In this document: piece after piece, positions 1-11,899 of the stretch
How positions within the stretch are numbered: the first letter of the stretch is position 1
Layout of the letters: each line of letters opens with the position of its first letter
Source of the DNA: Canna indica
Lineage: Eukaryota; Streptophyta; Magnoliopsida; Zingiberales; Cannaceae
NCBI GenBank assembly: GCA_034359265.1
Contig: CP136896.1
Span: 30,816,001-30,880,000, forward strand
Direction of reading: 5' to 3'
DNA length: 64,000 nt
Position numbers and translations under genes: made by a program
The notes under the pieces: generated by a model
The model's input: only the letters and a program-made list of their open reading frames with translations
Told to the model about the DNA's origin: nothing
The model's database searches: none

Positions 1-820
1 TTATATCCCTACGTGGCCCTCAACGTCATGTGCCAGGTATTACTCCTACGAAGCATTCATGCAGGTAGGTGAGCAACCAACATGGAATCGATTACTCATA
101 GTGAGAGAAGATAATGTCCTAGAGTAGACATGAAAGTCAGAAAGATATTTTTGACATTTCATTATTGAGACGACATCTTGGCGGGTGGAATACATATGAA
201 TCGGTATTCGGGTTCGACACTTCTTCCGTACCCTAGCCGACTTCGGGATATTGTAACCGAGGGACTTAGTTGCACAGTAACTAATCATCGAAGGGCATTC
301 GATCCTTGTAGATTGTACCTCACACTATCCGGGTAGTCATGACAAGTTGCTAGACGTCATTCTTGACTTGTTAGTGGAGTCTCTCACGACAACACTAAAG
401 GGGTTTAGTGGTGGCTTGTAAGATTCAAATCGGATCCGACTCTCCATTATGCACAACTCACTATTGGCTTAGTGTGGGGCCCAATGAATCACACACAATA
501 TGCTAACCTTGTAACGGATATTATGAGATAAAGTTCGAATGCGGCCCTATATGTCTACTAGCATGGACATGCTGCAACTCAATCACGGATATGGTTTATG
601 GACATGATAGGAATGTTGTTTCCTATAGGAACGAATGCGTGAGAAAAGAGTTCCTCGGTAACCTTAATTTGTAGGGCATCCCTAAATTGTAGGGATTGGT
701 ACATGATAATATTTAATGTAGTTGATTAAATTTAAAATATAAATTGTTTTTGGAGGCAAACCCCGAACTTTTGAATTCCGGGGAGAGAGTTTTTAGGGGG
801 TCGGGTCTACCTCTGTAGCC
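1..820 (+). repeat. 5' LTR remnant of Ty1/copia element (truncated by window edge)
   Basis: This stretch can be matched line by line to the copia 3' LTR at about 3,770-5,045, including the shared 'ctaaattgtagggattgg' segment and the block ending in 'tgtagcc'. Relative to the 3' copy it lacks about 400 bp, equivalent to 4,555-4,955. Its left part lies outside the window. Homology stops abruptly at 820, where an unrelated antisense LTR fragment begins. No gene is seen. The short ORFs here have no recognisable domain. Confidence 0.75.
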
Positions 821-1236
821 GGATGCATTCTGCCGCTTTCGAGCATCATTGGGTTGGCCGACCGATCGATCGAATTACCTACTGATTGTTTTCGACTTCA
901 TTCGGTCGATCGAACCTGGGCTGAGGCTGTTTTTTTTAGTTTTCTTCTTGCACGCTTCGTTTTCGGGTTCCGTTACCGACTTGGGACTCAGATAACATTA
1001 TAATTAGGCTTGGGATATATTCCTAGAGATATATTGTATGAAATCTATTTCTAACTCTAGAATTTCTATTCGATCAATGACGAAGCCATTTTTGCTAATT
1101 TTTGGTATTTCTCCGAATGAACTTCGCGCGCGTACCGTAACCTCAACCTGAACTCAAAACTTCATAAATACATTAGTTTCATATTTGTTATCATCAAAAT
1201 AGAGATCGAAGCCTAGGAAAAACCCTTGGGCCAACA
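821..1236 (-). mobile_element. Antisense LTR fragment (TGTTGGCCC family) inserted in the copia element
   Basis: Read on the minus strand, the fragment begins TGTTGGCCCAAGG and soon reaches the 'tgataacaaa' block. The same blocks start the LTRs at 16,616 and 60,023 and end the antisense fragments at 18,729 and about 19,522. It also contains 'gaccgatcgatcgaatt' and 'ggtcgatcgaacc', motifs typical of these LTRs. No internal region or second LTR accompanies it, so it is a solo or truncated LTR. It lies exactly between the copia 5' LTR and the integrase remnant. Confidence 0.65.
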
Positions 1237-1740
1237 TTTGTCTCTAGTACACCATATGAGATATGGAGTGGCAAGAAATCAAGTCTGATGCATCTCAAGA
1301 TTTGGGGTTGTCCTGCGTACGTAAAAAAATTGAAGTCAGATAAACTTTATGTTAAATCAACAAGGTGCAGATTTGTGGGATACCCTAAAGAGAGTTTAGG
1401 ATATTTCTTCTAGCCACTAACTAAACAAAAAGTGTTTGTCAGTAGGCATGCCACTTTCTTAGAAAAAAGAGTTTATCGAGGAAATTGGGAGTTGAAGAAA
1501 TGTAGAACTTGATGAAGATCAACAACGACAGACCGAATCGCAACAACCGATGGATAGTCCACAGGTTGAACCAATCATAGAATCACTACCTCCCAACACT
1601 CTTCGTAGATGAGGGAAATTGCGTCAACAACTTGAGAGATTCTTCCTAACCATTGAAAATGACTAGGGAGACGTTGATCCGCAATCCTATGATCAAGCAA
1701 TCAAGGATGTTGATTGCAAACAATGGTAGGAAGCAACGAA
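1237..1740 (+). pseudogene. Copia integrase C-terminal remnant
   Basis: Translation from about 1,248 gives the conserved copia integrase segment STPYEIWSGKK, then WGCPAYVKKL and RFVGYPKESLGYFF. This is the C-terminal part of the core and the start of the GKGY-like tail. An in-frame stop follows GYFF at about 1,411. Gag, protease and the catalytic part of integrase are absent, because the preceding sequence is the inserted antisense LTR. It continues through a degenerate linker into the RT at 1,748. Confidence 0.75.
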
Positions 1741-2760
1741 ATCCGAAATGGACTCTATGTTCACCAACCAAGTTGTGACTTTGGTTGACTTACTTGAAGG
1801 AGTCACTCCTATAGGGTGTAAGTGGATCATTAAAAGAAAGATTAGAGCAGATGACAAGGTAGAGACCTATAAGGCTAGGTTGGTTACAAAAGGTTTCACC
1901 CAAAGGCAAGGTGTTGACTATGATGAAACTTTTTCTCATGTAGTCATGCTCAAGTCCATGAGGATAATGCTAGCCATTGCTGCATATCATGACTATGATA
2001 TATGGCAGATGGATGTCAAGACTGCATTCCTTAATGGTGAACTTAAGAAGAGGTCTATATGATCTAGACAGAAGGATTCGTGTCTCCGGTAGGACCAGAG
2101 AAGATATGCAAATTGCAAATGTCCATTTATAGACTCAAGCAAGCCTCAAAGAGTTGGCTTTATGAGGTTAGTGGCAGCGCCGTTGTATGAGACAGTCAAA
2201 GAGTTTGACTTTATCAAAAATGTAGACGAACATTGTGTCTACAAAAAAGTTAGTGGGAGCGTCGTTGTATTTATTGTGCTGTATGTAGCTGGCATACTGC
2301 TCATGGGGAATGATGTTCATCTGCTCCAGTCAGTGAAGCATCCTATAGGGATAGTAAAAGACTTGGGTGAAGCATCCTATGTACTTGTCATTAAGATCTA
2401 CAAGGATATGTCTAGAAGGATGCTTGGTTTGTCCCGGTCTTGGTATATTGACACTATATATGCTAAAAAGGTTTAACATGGAAGATAGTAGAAGACGTTA
2501 CTTGCCTATGAGTCATGGCATCACTCTTTCCAAGAAGATGTCTCCTAAGACACCTGAGGAGAGAAAAATGATGAACGAGATACCTTATGCTTTGGTAATA
2601 GGATCCATCATGTATGCAATGCTTTGTACTCGGCTTGATGTCGCTTATGCCCTAGGGGTAACTAGCAGATTTCAGTCGGATCCTGGAGAGGAACAATGAA
2701 AATCCGTAAAGAACATTCGAAATCAGGCGGATCAGGACTAAAGATGTTCTCCTGATTTAT
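1741..2760 (+). pseudogene. Copia reverse transcriptase, catalytically dead
   Basis: The reading frame from 1,748 shows the copia RT N-terminus (KWIIKRK, ETYKARLVTKGFTQ, DYDETFS, WQMDVKTAFLNGELKK). This includes the first catalytic Asp in the DVKTAFLNG block. About one base is missing near 2,046-2,055. This shifts the frame, and the continuation (TEGFVSP, IYRLKQAS) is in another frame with a stop. The catalytic box near 2,281-2,300 reads YVAG instead of YVDD, so both metal-binding Asp residues are lost. Further frame changes occur near 2,400-2,480. The lineage looks Tork/TNT1-like from the motifs, which I infer without a tree. Confidence 0.85.
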
Positions 2761-3202
2761 GGTGGGTCGGATTTTAAACTGGAGGGCTACACAGATTCTA
2801 GCTTTCAATCAGACCCGGATGACAGTAAATTCATTTCTGAGGTATGTATTTACTCTTAATGGTGGTGCAGTATGCTGGAAAAGTTCCAAGCATGGTACGG
2901 TGGCCGATTTGGTGACAGAAGCTGAGTACATCGCTGCAAGCGAAGCCACCAAGGAAGGAGTGTGGATAAAGAAGGTCATCTCTAAGCTGGGTGTTGTTCC
3001 TGAGGTTGCTGATCCAATCCCTATTTATTTTGATAACGCTGGGGTTGTTGCTCAAGCAAAGGAACCTAGATCCCACCACAAATCAAAACACATCTTAAGG
3101 CGGTATCACCTGATCAGAGAGATTGTTGGACGTGGTGATATAAATGTCGACACGAAAGACAATATAGCAGATCCATTCACAAAGCCATTACTACAACAAT
3201 AG
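2759..3202 (+). pseudogene. Copia RNase H domain and Pol C-terminus
   Basis: The frame carries the copia RNase H signature TEAEYIAASEATKEGVWIKK, then IYFDNAGVVAQAKEPRSHHK, the KHILRRYHLIRE segment and the usual C-terminal ADPFTKPL ending. In an intact copia element these cut the RNA of the RNA:DNA hybrid during reverse transcription. The N-terminal part is divergent. The stop at 3,200-3,202 lies about 60 bp before the polypurine tract, the expected spacing for a copia Pol end. Confidence 0.85.
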
Positions 3203-3260
3203 TTCGATCGCCACTTTAGTTGTATGGGAATTAAATACCATAATGATTGGCTACACATGT

Positions 3261-3271
3261 AAGTGGGAGAC
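3261..3271 (+). other. Polypurine tract of the copia element
   Basis: The sequence aagtgggagac sits immediately before the TG start of the 3' LTR and resembles the plant copia plus-strand primer. It follows the Pol stop by about 60 bp. Confidence 0.7.
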
Positions 3272-5500
3272 TGAAAGAAATAGTGCCCTTGAGCCAATCA
3301 CATGTTGATGTGTAGGGAACTATTTTTGGTTAATGAATAATATGATGCAACTTTTCATCATATGCTGCATCTATAATTTGTATATATTAGATTGTGATGA
3401 ACCCCATGGACACGGACAATTGATTCCAATCTCCCATACAACAGTATTGGAATCCAGATGCCCCTATTCTAAATGTTCCAAGTCGTAGGATCACCAATTA
3501 CGGGATTGGTGATTCCAAATAGACTGGTGCACTTGGTACATGCCTTATACGATAAGGGTAGCTGATCTCTGCATAGCTGATCTCACAGTTACCTTTGAGT
3601 CGTTATTTAATGTAGGGAATGAGTTAACTGAACGGACCTACACAAGGAACACAGAATGGAATCCTTACATGAGTGTCGATAGGATGTTCCTCGGGTGATA
3701 GTAGGTACAAGTAGTCCTTGGACCTGAGGTTATCATGGTTACCTTATGAGTGACGACCCATTGCTTTGGACTTATCCTTACATGGCCTTCAGTGTCATAT
3801 GCCGGATACCTCTGGGCTTGGGAAAGAACCCATGGAGGTATGTGAGCAACCAATATGGAATCAGTTACTTCTAGTAAGAGGAGATAATGTCTTATGTGTC
3901 CCTACAAGTGTCGGCTCAAGAATCTCTGGCCAGAGTAGATATGAATGTCGGGAAAAGGTTTTCTGACATGTCATTATTGAGATGTCGACTTGGCGAGCAG
4001 AATACATATGAATCAGTATTAGGATTTGACACTTTTTCCATACCTTAGCCGTATTCGGGACATTATAATTGAGGCACTTAATTGCACGGTAACTAATCAC
4101 CGAAGGGCATTCAATCCCTACAGATTGAACTTCACACTATCCGGGTAGTCATGACACGTTACTAGACGTCAATCTTGACTTATGAGTGGAGTCTCTCACG
4201 ACCACACTACAGGGGTTTAGTGGTGGCTCGTAAGATTTGAATAGTCATTCTATCGGATCCGACTTTCCATTATGCACAACTCACTGTTGGCTTAGTGTAG
4301 GCCCAATAGGTCACACACAACAAGCTAATCTCGTAATGGATCTTATGAGATGAAGTACAAATGTGGCCCTATATGTCTACTAGAATGGACATGCTGCAAC
4401 TCGAACACGGATCTCGTTACAGACATGATAGGAAAGTTATTTCCTATAGTAACGAATGCACAAGGAAGTAGTTCCTCCTATAACCGTAATTTATAGGGCA
4501 TCCCTAAATTGTAGGGATTGGCACATGATAATATTTCATGTAGTTGATTAAATTTAATTATGAATTAAATATTCAATTAACTACTTGACCGAAAATATAT
4601 TTAATTATGAATTAAATATAATTTGATTTTGAATCAAATATACATGATGGGAAAATTAGTTTTTAATCTTGAGCCTAACCGATTAATTGAGAATTAATTT
4701 ATTTGGATAAATCCTAATTAATAAGAATTTCATACATGGAGATAAATCATAAAATTAATAGATATATGATTTATGAGGATAAATCATAATTCTATCAATT
4801 AATAAGATTTGAATTATTTAGATAAACCTCTTTCCTATTATTTAGAAAATTGGTTTATTTAGATAATTATCATTCTGGTTAGCTCTTAATTTATGGAGAT
4901 AAATTAAAGTTTATATTTTATTAGATTTAATTAATTTTGAATTAATTATGAAGCCATTAAAATATAAATTATTTTTGGAGATAAACCCCGGAATTTTGAA
5001 TTTCGGTGAGAAAGTTTTTAGGGGGGCGGGTCTACCTTTGTAGCCACCCCCTCTATATAAATTGTGGCCGAACATCCCATGGGAGGGGTTGCTGAATTAG
5101 TTCTTCCTCCTCCTCTCCATTGGTGGCCGGCCATCTACTTCCTCCTTTTCGGTCTTTTGCGAAGCCAAATTAGAGGTGTCTTCTACTTGGGTGTGCCGCC
5201 TAATTCATCCACTTGGAGGATTCCGAAGAAGGACAACGAGGTATTCTTTGATCTAGCTCCTCGTTTCGTTCTTTTCTCATCTCCTCTTTCTCTCGTTTTG
5301 GAGCCCGGTTCTTGGTGGAAGGGCCGGCCTAGCTCTAGATGTTTCGAGGTTTGAGAAAGCATCTCGGTTGAGCTACGACGAGTCCGGTTGTTCGCTGCCC
5401 CTTTATTGCGAGGCGCTTGGTGTGGACTATCATTGGAGGGTGTGTGTGTGTACGGCTGCAATGTGGTGAATCATCTAAGGAAGACACAGGAAAGGTCATT
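3272..5500 (+). repeat. Copia 3' LTR (right end uncertain)
   Basis: It starts with TGAAAGAAATAG just after the polypurine tract. From about 3,770 to 5,045 it aligns with the 5' LTR remnant at 1-820. A TATA box lies at 5,054-5,060, just before a short GC-rich transcribed-looking part. The AT-rich segment 4,550-4,960 is absent from the 5' copy. I could not place the terminal CA, so the right boundary is approximate. Short ORFs within it are not genes. Confidence 0.65.
5054..5060 (+). promoter_or_regulatory. LTR TATA box
   Basis: TATATAA follows 'accccctc' and precedes a transcript-like GC-richer segment in the 3' LTR. The position fits an LTR U3/R boundary. In the 5' LTR this part has been replaced by the inserted fragment. 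Confidence 0.5.
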
Positions 5501-6539
5501 GAAAGAGCGAATTGATCCCGACAGGAGGGAGGCGAACCATAACAGGGTGGTTTTCCCCAGGAAGGTCGGGAAGGCTCTACAAAGCGCGAAGTCGGTTGCT
5601 CCTTGATAGAGCATCGTGGTCCTACGTCGAGGTGGGAAGCAGCCTCAATTCCTTAAGCCTTTGGAGCTTCGTCCTTTACCGATTGAGGGGTGCTGGAGAC
5701 CTCATCTCGGAGGACAAAGATTGGTCTTCTTCTTTCTGAGTGGTTGGTCTCCCCATGCTCTGAGCGGTAACGTTCACATTCACCAAGGGCTATCCCTGAG
5801 GTAGCGCTAGTGTCTCGACTTGTGCCGCCAGTTGTTGGGTTTGTGCTTCTAATCATTTACCCGCTGTCGGGGCTCTTCAAGGGGAAGGGGGGCTGGTACC
5901 AGAGCATCGCTCCTTGCTATTTCAGCGTCACCAGATTACAGTCGATCGTCGCCGTTAGCGTGCAGCGGCGGTCGGTAAGCTTTACTCAGCCCTACGGTGG
6001 GTGCCAAATGTTCCTTCCTGAGAGTTGGGGCTTTCCGATTTCCGATCTGGTTCGGTGTCTCTCCTTATCTGGTTCAACGTTGGTGGGGGAGGGGGGGGGC
6101 CTGCAAAAGACACTCCAACCCTCAAGTTAGGGGGACTCTAAGGTGGAAGTAATGGAATTGGAACCTAGGTTACCTGAGGCGTACCGTGTCTATATATTAC
6201 AAGTGGGGGTAATAACGCTTCCCAACAATCTCACTAGGATTGTTGCCCATAATGGGTCAAGGCTAATCCCGGAGATTGTGGGTTTGTGATGGTATATCCC
6301 TCGTGATGAGGGAGGATGTGGGAGTCCATGTATGGTCGGGTGGGTTTCCCGGATAAGGCCGTGTGGCCCGACTTGAGTCTGGTTCAAGGGTGTAGTTGAG
6401 CGAAGCCCCCTGGGTGGGGTCGTGTGGTCTGGTTTGGAATGAAGGATGGGGTGTTGCGGGGTCTAATTCGACTGGACCCAATAGTTCTAGTTCAGTCCAA
6501 TATATTTGAAGACTGAACTCGCTCTTCTGCTCCGCGAAT
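5501..6539. repeat. Unresolved GC-rich LTR-like sequence with a PBS-like site
   Basis: No gene is recognisable. TGGTACCAGAGC at 5,894-5,905 matches the initiator-tRNA primer-binding site TGGTATCAGAGC at 11 of 12 positions. At about 6,101-6,127 'ctgcaaaagacactccaacc' and 'ctcaagttag' resemble blocks I associate with plant LTRs. G-rich runs occur at about 6,086-6,100. This is probably the end of one LTR plus the leader of a deleted retroelement, but the boundaries are not visible. Confidence 0.35.
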
Positions 6540-7975
6540 CCAAGATCACGATCTTGCTACAGATCCAAGGTGCTGCCAAGTGACAAACACCTCCTACGGT
6601 GAGCACACAAACGAACGCGACGAACTTGGCGGCTCCCGAGTGCTAGCTCAGCTTTATCGGAACACCTTCCGATTTGGATGAGCACGAAACACCTCCTCTC
6701 TCTCTCTCTCTATATATATATATAAAAGAGGTCGACTGCCACAAAGGGAGCTGGCTTCCTTCAAAAGGAGGTCGGATTCCTTGTTAGACGAGGCCGGCAG
6801 CCACATGGAGATAATCGCATGCCCCATCTAAACCACATACGAGTATTTATAGACGCGTCAATCATATTGAACGAGTCATCACAACTGTTGATCAATTCAA
6901 AGCCATATCCGGAATCTTCAAAATGATTTTAGTACCTGAATAAAATATATCCTTAATAACAATTATCAGGGATGAATTTCCTAAATTCAAGATGCCGAAA
7001 ATAATGTATCCTTTAATAACGATTATCAAAGATACATTACCTAAATTGTAATCAACATAATTTCAATTTTAAATCACATTAAAATTCAGAATTATTAATT
7101 CCAATTTTGAAAACTTCATTTCAAATTCGAAATTAATCTTAAAAATTACCAAGAGAGAATTACGGGTTATCGGTCATGCAGATCCAATCCGATGAGTCAT
7201 AACCCTAAGCCCAATTTGGTTCGCTCTACATGTGCGACCCTGTAGGTTCACTTAACGTTGGCAGTGGGTCCAAAACTCATTTGCAACCCACAAGTCATAA
7301 GCAGCCTCTAGCAAGACTTTATGACTACCCAGATCAAGTGAGGTCGGTGATCCGAGCAACCTAACTCACATTATGATACTATGTCCTTTTGTCACACAAT
7401 ATCTGGATCGAGCATAAGGCATGGATTGCATCATTCTTATATTGCTCAATCTGATTTCTTGATTCCTGAGTAGATTGACTTAAAAAGGACATTGATATCC
7501 CTATCAATTCATTTGAACACAGACATGCATTTCCTCAATCACACTCATCAAGGGGCCCAGAGATATCTCTCTCACATGCGAGAGAGACAAATTCCTCCAC
7601 GACAAACATATTCCACTGCATGATTTATTCCATATCAAATTGTAGTCCTTATTACCACCCGATTAAAGGTGATGTTAGACGAGGTCAAAACACAAAATTC
7701 CTCATGTAGGAATCTTTGGTAACATCAGGTCGGAGGACTAACGTATCACTACTGTTATGAGATACTAATGATATAATCCTTGTAGTATTCTCACGGTGGG
7801 TCTATCTGACACCATGTTCTCCAATATATGTCTATGATCTAACTTTGATATCGCATATCCATGACGAATAAAACATGATCATCGTTAGCCAAATTGCATA
7901 CTAGGGACTATTTAGAATAGGATTCCAACTGCCTTAGGGTTTTACTATCAAGTCTCGTACTTGGTGACCATTAGG
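6540..7975 (-). repeat. Antisense LTR-like fragment
   Basis: The sequence carries a (CT)n(AT)n microsatellite at about 6,697-6,724 with a TATA-like run. It has a direct repeat around 6,946-7,040 ('ttaataacaattatcaggga' and 'ttaataacgattatcaaaga'), followed by non-coding text. It abuts an antisense gag relic at 7,981. Orientation is inferred from that neighbour. I found no coding sequence and cannot define terminal TG/CA. Confidence 0.4.
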
Positions 7976-7980
7976 TGGAA

Positions 7981-8500
7981 TCAACCATTCAAGAAATCTA
8001 TTATCAAATTAAACATGCTTATAATGAATAACAAGGAAAAGCAAATGTTCCATTTAAAACAAAAGGAGAGTAACAATGTCAATTTGTCATGGACCACACT
8101 ACTAACACCATTGTCATCAGCACGTTCAATATAAGTAGTAATCTCTTTAGTTTTAGCAAAATCATGTAATGCATTTAAAGTTGCCCATATGTCAAATGCG
8201 GAAGAAGAATGCATAATTTTCTCAAAAAAATTATTTGGGAATGAGCAAAACAAGAAATTCATTGCCCTAGCATTTAAATCAAACATTCTAATTTCTTCTT
8301 GAGTCCAAGAAGTCATATCATTGGTGGGTTGAGTATATTCTTGTTTTAGCATGCACCAAACATCAACCCCTAAGGTTTACATAAAAGTATACATCCTACT
8401 TTTTCGTACACCAAAGTTGGAGTCGTCAAACCTAGGGGGTGTAGACACCAACTCTAGTGTCATTCTAAGAATCGAGCTAAAGGTAGAAGAGATGGTGAAA
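7981..8500 (-). pseudogene. Antisense copia-type Gag fragment
   Basis: The minus-strand frame contains SWTQEEIRMFDLNARAMNF, FCSFPNNFFEKIMH and SAFDIWATLNALHDFAKTKE. This matches the Gag of element A (12,058-12,230), which has WTQEQIDMFELNAKATN and SAFDIWACLNMLYDYAKTEE in the same order. This is the central capsid-like part of copia Gag (UBN2-type). The N-terminal part reaches about 8,500, just inside the antisense primer-binding site. The C-terminus and zinc knuckles are missing, and the frame ends abruptly at the neighbouring LTR. Confidence 0.75.
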
Positions 8501-8517
8501 TCTCAAGCTACAAACCC

Positions 8518-8529
8518 GCTCTGATACCA
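8518..8529 (-). other. Antisense primer-binding site (initiator tRNA-Met type)
   Basis: The plus strand reads GCTCTGATACCA, the exact reverse complement of TGGTATCAGAGC. On the minus strand it lies between the LTR end and the gag relic, as expected. Confidence 0.8.
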
Positions 8530-8531
8530 AA

Positions 8532-9440
8532 TGTAAGTCGAATAGCCTACACTAGATAGGGGGGGTGAATAGTGTGTTTACTAAATCTTTAGCCTAATTC
8601 CGATTTCAATCAATTCTTAGTTACTTAGGTAAATGACAATTTCATGCAAATAGCAGAAGCAATAAATATGACAATTCAACACAGAATCAAGAGAGCAATG
8701 CAAATACTATAACTTATAGTGGTTCGGCCTCAATGTCTACTCCACTACCTAAGCACTCCGGTTAGGATTTCCAAACTAAGCTTTACTAGATTAATTTATT
8801 TCCTTTACAATGAGAACCTTTCACTGGAGAGTCTCTGCTCTAACACTGAAGGCACTTCCACAGCCGGAAGTCTCCGCCTTTCTACCGAGAGCACTCTCCC
8901 ACCTCAAACCCTAAGGACAATACAACTAATCCTATCAAACTAAGTTTACACCGATGGATTTAAGCCTGTACACCAATGCAACCACCAAACTCACCAACCT
9001 AGCACTCTACATTATCACAACTTCAGATACAAGCAAATAAAACACAAAATTCAATAGTAATAGAGAAATAATTCAAACAACAAAGTACTTAGCTCCAACT
9101 AAAGTTTTCTAGCTTCATATTGATGCCTTTGATGATGAAACACTCAAGTTTAAGGCTCAATAAAAAGATATACTATCAAAGCTAGGGTTTTGCAAGATAT
9201 GGCTCAAGAAAATACAGAAGAAATTATAGGATGGCTCAATAGGTTCCAGCAGATCATAGAAAGGCTGGGAGGGCTTATTTTATAGGCAAAACACATCTCA
9301 AGGCTCGGGCACAACGAATGAAACAGTTATTTTTCAAGCCGTTGGCCCGCCGGCCGAACCTTTGGTCGATGGTTCGGATGGTCGAACCTTCGGTAGATGG
9401 TTCGGTCGATCGAACCATCGGCCAGATATCGACTAAATGC
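8532..9440 (-). repeat. Antisense 5' LTR related to element A
   Basis: On the minus strand it ends in 'agtaaacacactattcaccc' next to the primer-binding site, as in the LTRs of A. The R/U5 text at 8,715-8,945 is the reverse complement of A's LTR text at 11,450-11,640. A TATA-like TATAAAAT on the minus strand is at about 9,276-9,283. GGTCGAACC-type repeats at 9,350-9,420 resemble the palindromic U3 repeats of A. The distal end is not resolved. Confidence 0.65.
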
Positions 9441-9640
9441 CTACCATGAGTTTCTGTAGCTATACTTGTTACCATGGACATCGAATGATTTCCATGCAAT
9501 TTTTCCAATAGCTATAGTTGTTACCATCAAACAAAGGTGGGCAAGTGGTGGAACTCCCTTGTGCCAAAACGATATCGGAATTCATTTTGTGTAGTTGAGA
9601 TTTGTTAGATCACAAGCTACAACCTTGCTTTGATACCAAA
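9441..9640 (-). pseudogene. Antisense leader with a second primer-binding site
   Basis: GCTTTGATACCA at 9,627-9,638 is the reverse complement of the primer-binding site with one change. Between 9,440 and 9,560 a short direct repeat appears ('tagctatacttgttaccat' and 'tagctatagttgttaccat'). This is a scrap of leader or gag 5' end of a further antisense retroelement. No domain is readable. Confidence 0.5.
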
Positions 9641-10356
9641 TGAAAGGTGTTAAGGCACACTAGAGGGGGGGTTGATTAGTGTGAGTCTAAGGTGATTGAC
9701 TTCAATTCTAGTTTGATTACAACTAATTCAAATTCCACTCTATGTTTCTAAGTTATGATGAATGTTTGATATGATTATTCTTGATAATGAGAATGAGAAC
9801 AAGTGATGAACTAAGTAATTCAAAATATCAATGATACAAAGATAACAAGATATTTAGAGTGGTTCGGGAACCTTCCCTACTCCACTACCTTGGTTCACCA
9901 CCAAGGATTTCACAACTACTTGTGTTAACTTTTCTTTTCCTACAAATGAGGGTTAACCAAGAGCTTACCTCTCCACAATGAGAGTGTCGCTACCTCAAAC
10001 CTAAGAAACTCTAAAAGTAACACACAAGTCAAACCCAAGGTGTGTCGCCCACACCTTGTTACAAACTGATTTTGAGTTGAAATGAAAACAACAAAACAAC
10101 AAGTAGAAAATGCAAGGAGAAAAGCTTAAGTAAATTATAAACACGAGTTGAAGCTTCTCCTTGATGTATCCTAGAATCCAAGCCTTAAGTAGATGTCCAC
10201 ACCAAGTTTGAGGGCTTGAGAGTGAAGGAAGATAATGAGATGAAAACTAGGATTTGCACTTTAGAATCACTCTTTAAGGCTCAAGAAAATATTTGATAGC
10301 TCAATGGAATAGTTGGGGACCTAAAGAAGGGAGTTTTTGGTGTATTTAGAGAGTTA
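9641..10356 (-). repeat. Second antisense LTR, cut by element A
   Basis: It starts next to the antisense primer-binding site and shares the 'ctccactacct' and 'ggttcgggaacc' style R/U5 text of the family. It is interrupted at 10,357 by the 5' LTR of element A, so A inserted into it later. The expected remainder on the far side of A was not recognised after 18,120. Confidence 0.55.
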
Positions 10357-11831
10357 TGTTGGCTTCAGGTTTTCAACCTTAGGCTTAATCTCGGTTTTGA
10401 TGGTTTTGATGATAACAAACATGGGACTAATGATTTCATTGAGTATATGTTTCAGGTTCCATATCAATAAGCGTTCAATGTCTTGGATTGAAAATATCGG
10501 TAGAAATAAAAAATCGGAAGGACATTGATCGTCGCGCTCGAGTTCGTCGCGAAAGTTTCTCGAAGATCGACGAGTACACCAAAGTCGCTTGGACGAGTAC
10601 AAAGATCACATGGAAGCTCTCCATGATGATGCTCGTTGAAAGTTGGAAACTGGAAACGAAGCGCGGAAGAAAATCGACTGAGAAATCAAACTCAGCCTAA
10701 ATTCGGTCGATCGGGCGGTCGACTGAATAGGGTAAAGAAATGGGCAGTAGCCATTTCGGTCGACCGACAGAAGCCTAACATAGGCAGTAAGCCTGGTGGT
10801 CGACCGATCGGTCGATCGACCTGCGAATAGCCGAAGACGCAAAATGCGTCGGTCGACCGATGGTTCAACCGAAAGTCGCGGATCGATATTTTTGCGTCAA
10901 GCAGTCCACCCGTTGGTTGACCGCCCACAGGGAGAAAAGAAGCGGTCGAAGGACTGGTCGACCAATCGGTCGACCGACCATTCGACCGGTGGCCTGTAAC
11001 GGATAGTTTTCTATCCGTTGAATAGTTGTTTCTTCACGAAAGTATAAATATACCTTCGTATGATTCATTTAAGGGTTCTTCTCTTATTCCTACAGTGATC
11101 ATTGAGCATCCATAAGAGAGATCAAAGCCTTCCAAAAGATAAAGTGCTTGCGCTCGATTCTTCAGGCGACAACTTCTTGCACACACTCTGCTCCTCAACT
11201 CGGCTTCTACTCAAAGCATTCCCTCTGACAAGTTGGAGGCTACAAGGCTTGAAAAGAGCATTCATTATTGGTTTTACCCTTAGCTCTTTTCACTATAACT
11301 TTTATTGTTATTTAAACTATGTTTAATTTGTGAGTCTGTAGAAGACCGGGTGTTTGGTCTTTTGTGTGAAGTGACATCCTTGGTGTAGAAGGAGTAAAGC
11401 CACTTGTGTAAACTTAGCTTTTACTAGGATTAGTTTAGTTGTCCCTTAGGTTAAGGTGGGAAAGTGCTCTCGATAGGAAGGCGGGATACTTTCGGGTGTG
11501 GAAGTGCCTTCGGTTGGAGAGCAAAGACTTTCCGGTGAAAAGTCCTTATTGTAAGGAAAACTAATTAATCTAGTAAAACCTAGTTTGGAAATCCTAAGCG
11601 GGGTGCTTAGGTAGTGGAGTAGGCATTAAGGCCGAATCACTATAAAATCTCTGTGTTTGCATTGATTGATTGTTCATTTTTAATTGATTAATTATTTATC
11701 GCTTCCGCAATCAATCATAGAATTGCAAATTGCCTAACAATTTAAGAAAATGATTAAATTAGAAATTAGGCGAATAATATAGTAAACACACAATTCACCC
11801 CCCCCCCTCTAGTGTTGTCATTTCGCCCACA
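10357..11831 (+). repeat. 5' LTR of element A
   Basis: It begins TGTTGGCTTCAGG and ends 'tttcgcccaca', two bases before the primer-binding site. U3 holds a block of GGTCGACC/TCGATCGACC palindromes (10,700-10,990). A TATAAATA box is at about 11,043-11,050. R/U5 begins near 'gattcatttaagggttcttc'. The longest ORFs in it are by-products of the repeat structure. Confidence 0.85.
11043..11050 (+). promoter_or_regulatory. TATA box of element A 5' LTR
   Basis: TATAAATA is followed by 'taccttcgtatg'. The same box is kept in the 3' LTR at about 17,341-17,348. It lies just downstream of the palindromic GTCGACC cluster, so this is the likely U3/R junction. Confidence 0.6.
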
Positions 11832-11833
11832 TT

Positions 11834-11845
11834 TGGTATCAGAGC
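11834..11845 (+). other. Primer-binding site of element A
   Basis: TGGTATCAGAGC is the standard plant copia site complementary to the 3' end of initiator tRNA-Met. It starts two bases after the LTR's terminal CA. Confidence 0.9.
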
Positions 11846-11899
11846 GGGTTCCTAGCTTGATATTTCACCCTCTCTTCTACACCTTGTCTCGATCTTGAA